In this document: positions 60,285-64,000 of the stretch, piece by piece
How positions within the stretch are numbered: the stretch's first letter is position 1
Layout of the letters: every line of letters starts with the position of its first letter
Origin: Bradyrhizobium sp. Ghvi
Lineage (GTDB): Bacteria; Pseudomonadota; Alphaproteobacteria; Rhizobiales; Xanthobacteraceae
Assembly (NCBI RefSeq): GCF_900115265.1
Contig: NZ_FOVU01000004.1
Span: forward strand, 120,977 to 184,976
DNA: 64,000 bases
Direction: 5' to 3'
The notes under the pieces: generated by a model
Database searches by the model: none
The model's input: the letters and a program-made list of their open reading frames with translations, nothing else
What the model was told of the DNA's origin: nothing
Program-made: the position numbers and the translations under genes

Positions 60285-60914
60285 TCAAGCCGCCATTGCC
60301 TTGCGGAGTGCCATTTCGGTCGCGATCGCGTCCCGCACGGCGGGGCGCGCCTGCATGCGTTCCAGATAGGCCGCCAACGGTGGCCATTGCGCGACGTCGA
60401 CGCCGGCCGGACGCAGCAGCAGCAAGGCCCAGGCGAGATGCGCGTCCGCAACGGTGAAGCATTCACCCACGAGGAATTCGCGCGTCGCCAGATGCGCTGA
60501 CGGCACCGACAGTGTCTGCGCGATCCGAGCGCGCGGCTTGGCGAGCGAGGCGTCGTCCTGGTACCAGAAGGTCGGAAACAGGAAGGCCTTGTGGATCTCG
60601 GCGCCGATGAAGCTCAGCCATTCCTGCAAGCGGTAGCGATCAACGTCGCCCGGCCGCGGCGCAAGACCGCGCTCGGGCTTCAGGTCGGCAATGTATTGCA
60701 GCACCGCTGCGCTTTCCGACAGCCGCTCGCCGTTCTCCAGCACCAGGACCGGCACTGCGCCCTTCGGCGAGATGCCGCGAAAATCCCTTTCGTCCTCCGC
60801 GACCTTCTTGGTCCGGAGATGCACCAGGTGATAGCGCGCCTCGAGGCCAGCTTCCATCAGCGCGATGCGGCTCGAAAGCGAGCAGGCCAGCGGCGAGAAA
60901 TAGAGTTGCAGCAT
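60285..60914 (-). CDS. glutathione S-transferase
   Basis: A 209-residue GST. The thioredoxin-like N domain has LYFSPLACSLSSRIALMEAG (active-site Ser/Cys region), ISPKGAVPVLVLENGERLSESAAVLQYIADL (cis-Pro and ES motif). The C domain is helical, with FTVADAHLAWALLLL (the conserved N-cap and hydrophobic staple). It conjugates glutathione to electrophiles in the cytoplasm. It lies 12 bases after an isochorismatase-family gene and shares its direction. Confidence 0.92.
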   Translation of the reverse strand: MLQLYFSPLACSLSSRIALMEAGLEARYHLVHLRTKKVAEDERDFRGISPKGAVPVLVLENGERLSESAAVLQYIADLKPERGLAPRPGDVDRYRLQEWLSFIGAEIHKAFLFPTFWYQDDASLAKPRARIAQTLSVPSAHLATREFLVGECFTVADAHLAWALLLLRPAGVDVAQWPPLAAYLERMQARPAVRDAIATEMALRKAMAA

Positions 60915-60926
60915 CGCGTTGCTCCG

Positions 60927-61520
60927 TTAGCTCAGCACATCGCCGCGCGTGATGATTGCGAAGCGGTCAGAGAGTTCGGCGAGCGCAACCTCGTGGATGG
61001 CCCTCGCGTCCAGCGTGCCGCCGCGCCCGTCGGGAAGATCGCGCGTCGCGCAGGAATCGGCATCGATGGTCGCGCGAAAGCCGAGGTCGAGCGCCGCGCG
61101 CGCGGTGGAGCTGACGCACATATGCGTCATGAAGCCGGCCAGCACGAGGTCCTTGCGGCCAGCCGCGTCAAGGCGCGCCTTCAGATCGGTGCCTGCAAAC
61201 GAATTGGGCAGCTCCTTTTCGATCACCAGCTCGTCGGGATGAGGCGTCAGTTCGGCGACGATGGCGCCGCGCTCGGCGCTGCGATCGAACAGGCTGCCCG
61301 CCTTGCCGCGATGGGCGATATGGATAATCGGCGCGTTTGCCGCGCGCGCCTTTGCCAGCAGCCCAGCCGCTCGCGCGATCGCGGGCCTGGCGTCGGGCAG
61401 AGCCAGGGGACCCGCGAGATATTCGTTCTGGATGTCGATCAGCACCAGCGCGGCGTCGGCAAGGCGGGGCGGGGTGAGGTCGGCGCCGGCGAGCTGCAGC
61501 AGGGTCTTCGCGGTCGTCAT
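60927..61520 (-). CDS. isochorismatase-family cysteine hydrolase
   Basis: A 197-residue hydrolase with the Asp-Lys-Cys triad in place: ALVLIDIQNEY (Asp ~28), the Lys of IEKELPNSFAGTDL (~102) and GFMTHMCVSSTARAALDLGF (Cys ~136). Members hydrolyse amides or vinyl ethers. ATG at 61520 is preceded by GGAG at 11 bases and was preferred over upstream frame. It diverges from a LysR gene, with a perfect 8-bp dyad in the shared promoter, so that LysR probably regulates it together with the GST gene. Confidence 0.9.
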   Translation of the reverse strand: MTTAKTLLQLAGADLTPPRLADAALVLIDIQNEYLAGPLALPDARPAIARAAGLLAKARAANAPIIHIAHRGKAGSLFDRSAERGAIVAELTPHPDELVIEKELPNSFAGTDLKARLDAAGRKDLVLAGFMTHMCVSSTARAALDLGFRATIDADSCATRDLPDGRGGTLDARAIHEVALAELSDRFAIITRGDVLS

Positions 61521-61586
61521 GGGTTGGGAATCTCCGTCGAGGTCCCGCAAACATAGCCCCGCCGATACCTGCCGATATGCAGGGAA

Positions 61587-61607
61587 ATCGCAGCTGATGG
61601 CTGCGAT
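61587..61607. promoter_or_regulatory. candidate LysR operator
   Basis: ATCGCAGC and GCTGCGAT form a perfect 8-bp inverted repeat around TGATG, between the divergent isochorismatase and LysR genes, ending 36 bases before the LysR ATG. The dyad is seen; use by this LysR is inferred. Confidence 0.5.
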
Positions 61608-61643
61608 ATTGCAGGCGCCTTGTGGCCGATGTAGCCTCACGCC

Positions 61644-62477
61644 ATGAATTGGGACGATCTGCGCATCATCGCCGCCGTCAGGGACGAGGGCAGCTATGCC
61701 GGCGCCAGCGCGCGGCTGCGCATCGACGAGACCACGGTCGGACGCAGGTTGTCGCGCATCGAGCGCGCGCTCGGCTTACGTCTGTTCGAGGCCGCCGACG
61801 GCGTCCGCAGGCCGACGCGGCAATGCGAGGCGGTGCTGGCGCATGTCGAGGCAATGGCGGCGCACGCTGCCGAGATCGGTCGCCTCAGCGAGAGCGTGGA
61901 AGGTCCGGTCGGACGCCTGCGCATCGCCTCCACCAACACGGTCGCGGAAGAGGTGCTGTCGCCGCGCGCGAGCAATTTCCTGCGCGCCCATCCCGGCCTG
62001 ACGCTGCAATTCCTCACCGCGAGCGGGAACGTCAAGTTCTCGCGCTGGGAAGCCGATCTCGCCGTCCGCCTGCGCAAGCCCGACAAGGGCGACTTCGCGA
62101 TCTCTAGGCTTGGCGACATCAAGCTCTACTACTTCGAGCCTGTTGCGATCGAGGGCGAGCCGATGCTCTGTGCCTATCCGGACGAGCTCGGTGCCATCCC
62201 CGAGATGCAGTTTCTGCGCACCAAGACCGCCCGCGTGCGCTGCGTCACCGACAACGTCCGTGTCATCCGCAATCTGATCCGTGCGCATCACGCCGCCGGC
62301 GTGTTGCCGGAATATGTTTGCGCGGATCTGCTCGCCGATCGCCGGCTGCGCGCCACGCTGCTGCCGAAGCGGCGCGATGCCTGGCTGCTCGTGCAAAACC
62401 ACCTCAAGCGCGACGCCGCGGCGCGCGTGACGATCGACTGGGTGAGGGCGTGTTTCCAGGACATGGCGCGCGCGTGA
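61644..62477 (+). CDS. LysR-family transcriptional regulator
   Basis: A 277-residue regulator. The helix-turn-helix is GSYAGASARLRIDETTVGRRLSRIERALGLRLFE (~17-50). The effector domain is shorter than usual for LysR. It is divergent from the isochorismatase-GST pair and is likely its regulator. No RBS is obvious. Effector is unknown. Confidence 0.88.
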   Translation: MNWDDLRIIAAVRDEGSYAGASARLRIDETTVGRRLSRIERALGLRLFEAADGVRRPTRQCEAVLAHVEAMAAHAAEIGRLSESVEGPVGRLRIASTNTVAEEVLSPRASNFLRAHPGLTLQFLTASGNVKFSRWEADLAVRLRKPDKGDFAISRLGDIKLYYFEPVAIEGEPMLCAYPDELGAIPEMQFLRTKTARVRCVTDNVRVIRNLIRAHHAAGVLPEYVCADLLADRRLRATLLPKRRDAWLLVQNHLKRDAAARVTIDWVRACFQDMARA

Positions 62478-62634
62478 CGCTGCTTTGCCGCCAGGCATCA
62501 ACTCCCCGTCAATTCACATCTTGCACTGAACGCGCGTCTGTGTCGGCGCGACCAATTCATCGCGGGCATCGGGATTGTGCGAGCCATCGCTTGCGTTAAT
62601 CTCAGCATACAATCTTGTTGGGCAGGGCAGGCGC

Positions 62635-63378
62635 ATGACGATTGTTCAGGACACCATCCGGCCGCCGGCCCAATCGCGGGAATGGAAGGCGATCGTCATC
62701 CTGATCCTGCTCGTCCCGGTGCTGTGGTCGCCGGTGATCCTGTTTCGCTTCGTGCTGTTTCAGCCGTTCAACATTCCGTCCAACTCGATGGCCCCGACGC
62801 TGATGGTCGGCGACTACATCTTCGCCGCCAAATATGCCTATGGCTACGGCCGCTACTCGTTTCCCTTCGCGCCGTCGTTCGTCTCGGGCCGTTTCCGCGC
62901 CGCCGACCCTGATTATGGCGACGTCGTCGTGTTCCGGACGCCGAAGGACAGTTCGACCGATTATGTAAAGCGTGTCGTCGGGCTGCCCGGCGATCGCATC
63001 CAGATGCGTCAGGGGCAGCTCTTTCTCAACGACATCCCGGTGACGCGCGTCGCCCTGAAGGAGCTTCCCGCCGGCTCGACTTGCGGCGGCGAGTTCGGTG
63101 GAAGGGTCAGGCGCTGGCGCGAGACGATGCCGAACGGGGCGAGCTACGTCACCTACGACTGCATCGACAACGGCTTTCTCGACAATACCAGCGTCTATAT
63201 CGTGCCATCAGGCCACTTCTTCGCGCTCGGCGACAACAGAGACAACTCGACCGATAGCCGCGTGGCGACGATGGGCTTCATTCCCATGGACAATCTCGTC
63301 GGCAAGGTGACGCGGATCTTCTGGTCGCTGGATGCCGGAGGCGGGCTGCGCCCGAACCGGATGGGGAAAGTGGGGTAG
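62635..63378 (+). CDS. lepB: signal peptidase I
   Basis: A 247-residue peptidase. One N-terminal span (~20-42) precedes the catalytic Ser in IPSNSMAPTLMVGDYI (~48). The catalytic Lys is in STDYVKRVVGLPGDRI (~110). The last signature is GHFFALGDNRDNSTDSR (~197). It cleaves signal peptides on the periplasmic side. ATG at 62635 was chosen over an in-frame upstream start because it gives the usual short N terminus. It is a single gene and may be a second LepB in this genome. Confidence 0.93.
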   Translation: MTIVQDTIRPPAQSREWKAIVILILLVPVLWSPVILFRFVLFQPFNIPSNSMAPTLMVGDYIFAAKYAYGYGRYSFPFAPSFVSGRFRAADPDYGDVVVFRTPKDSSTDYVKRVVGLPGDRIQMRQGQLFLNDIPVTRVALKELPAGSTCGGEFGGRVRRWRETMPNGASYVTYDCIDNGFLDNTSVYIVPSGHFFALGDNRDNSTDSRVATMGFIPMDNLVGKVTRIFWSLDAGGGLRPNRMGKVG

Positions 63379-63384
63379 GCCTCC

Positions 63385-63422
63385 GTCATTCCGGGGCGCG
63401 CGAAGCACGAGCCCGGAATGAC
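63385..63422. repeat. intergenic palindromic repeat, family 1, copy E (short)
   Basis: A minimal copy: GTCATTCCGGGGCGCG, a short CGAAGCACGAG loop, then CCCGGAATGAC. As with copy B it is followed by GGAGG. It lies 6 bases after the lepB stop. Confidence 0.75.
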
Positions 63423-63443
63423 GGAGGAGAGAGCTCTGCTCCC

Positions 63444-63475
63444 AAACAAAAACCCCGGCATTGCTGCCGGGGTTT
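63444..63475 (-). terminator. rho-independent terminator of groEL
   Basis: Stem AACCCCGGC with GCCGGGGTT around a 6-base loop. On the minus strand it is followed by TTTGTTT. It lies 22 bases past the groEL stop. Confidence 0.88.
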
Positions 63476-63497
63476 CGTAGTCCTTGGGGTGGCTGGA

Positions 63498-64000
63498 TCA
63501 GAAGTCCATGCCGCCCATGCCGCCGCCCGGGGGCATTGCGGGGCCGGCGCCGCCCTTCTTGGGCAGCTCGGCGACCATGGCTTCCGTGGTGATCAGGAGC
63601 GCGGCAACCGAGGCTGCGTTCTGGATCGCGGTGCGGACCACCTTGGTCGGGTCGATGATGCCCTTCTTGACGAGGTCGGCATATTCGCCGGTCTGGGAGT
63701 CGAAGCCGTAATTGTAGGCCTTATTCTCCAGGATCTTGCCGACGATCACCGAGCCGTCTTCACCGGCGTTGATCGCGATCTGGCGAGCGGGTGCCGACAG
63801 CGCCTTGCGCACGATCTCGACGCCGGTCTTCTGGTCGTCGTTCTTGGTGCGCAGGCCCTTGAGCTGCTCGGAGGCGCGGAGCAGGGCGACGCCGCCGCCC
63901 GGGACGATGCCTTCTTCCACAGCCGCGCGGGTCGCGTGCATCGCGTCATCAACGCGATCCTTGCGCTCCTTCACCTCGACCTCGGTCGCGCCGCCGACGC
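63498..64000 (-). CDS. groL: chaperonin GroEL, C-terminal part (partial)
   Basis: The last ~167 residues are present; the gene continues beyond 64000. The sequence has [35 protein letters not shown] (ATP-binding apical/equatorial region), [21 protein letters not shown], the Asp-containing [29 protein letters not shown] and the C-terminal Gly/Met tail GGGMGGMDF. This is the 60-kDa subunit of the protein-folding chamber. Bradyrhizobia have several groEL copies, so which one this is cannot be told. A strong terminator follows. Confidence 0.97.
   Translation of the reverse strand, partial: VGGATEVEVKERKDRVDDAMHATRAAVEEGIVPGGGVALLRASEQLKGLRTKNDDQKTGVEIVRKALSAPARQIAINAGEDGSVIVGKILENKAYNYGFDSQTGEYADLVKKGIIDPTKVVRTAIQNAASVAALLITTEAMVAELPKKGGAGPAMPPGGGMGGMDF

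Overview
The window is GC-rich, densely packed alphaproteobacterial chromosome. Its gene content points to Bradyrhizobium or a close relative: a Cox-type molybdenum hydroxylase cluster, a protocatechuate (pca) branch, a full liv transporter, a MoxY-like sensor kinase, CYTH-CHAD and DUF2778 proteins, and several copies of intergenic palindromic repeats of the kind common in that genus. This assignment comes from recognising gene families and layout, not from a search. I saw no rRNA, tRNA, CRISPR array, insertion sequence or prophage.

Layout. 0-5 kb: the end of an acyl-CoA synthetase, then a minus-strand operon with a four-gene polyamine-type ABC importer that runs into a fused OHCU decarboxylase/5-hydroxyisourate hydrolase, so the importer probably feeds urate or ureide breakdown. 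A divergent LysR regulator follows. 6-11 kb: an M20 amidohydrolase, a regulatory region with tandem inverted repeats and an unlisted 33-codon gene ahead of a TetR regulator, and a NarL-type two-component pair. 11.1-15.5 kb: the most unusual block, a tightly coupled operon of an ExbB/MotA-like channel subunit, a single-span DUF2135-like protein, another membrane protein, a calcineurin-like phosphatase and a Ser/Thr kinase fused to a UspA domain. 15.4-16 kb: three very small genes in tandem. 16-22.7 kb: rpe, an EF-hand protein, a P1 peptidase, a large PAS hybrid kinase and a single-domain receiver.

22.7-28 kb: complete branched-chain amino-acid type ABC transporter (livHMGF plus binding protein). 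28-31.6 kb: a Gln-rich small protein, a membrane protein, and pcaB-pcaD-pcaC without pcaHG. 31.8-38.7 kb: a coxG-S-M-D-E operon with two XdhC-family maturation genes and a MobA-like cofactor gene, from which the catalytic large subunit gene coxL is absent. 38.9-44 kb: a DUF4189 protein, CYTH-CHAD protein, DUF2000 protein, a frameshifted zinc alcohol dehydrogenase, a GFA protein and an ArsR-SRPBCC pair. 44.2-47.8 kb: a TetR-controlled HlyD/ABC-2 export operon.

47.9-64 kb: an adenylate/guanylate cyclase, a GntR gene that looks leaderless followed by an MFS carrier and a Tat-exported amidohydrolase, PhzF, DUF488/DUF72, small exported proteins, two envelope glycosyltransferases, a DUF2778 L,D-transpeptidase-like protein with an upstream CtrA-type box, GST, isochorismatase/LysR, signal peptidase I and the 3' end of groEL.

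Three intergenic repeat families are recognisable (five, one and one copies). One copy appears to supply the Shine-Dalgarno sequence of coxE.
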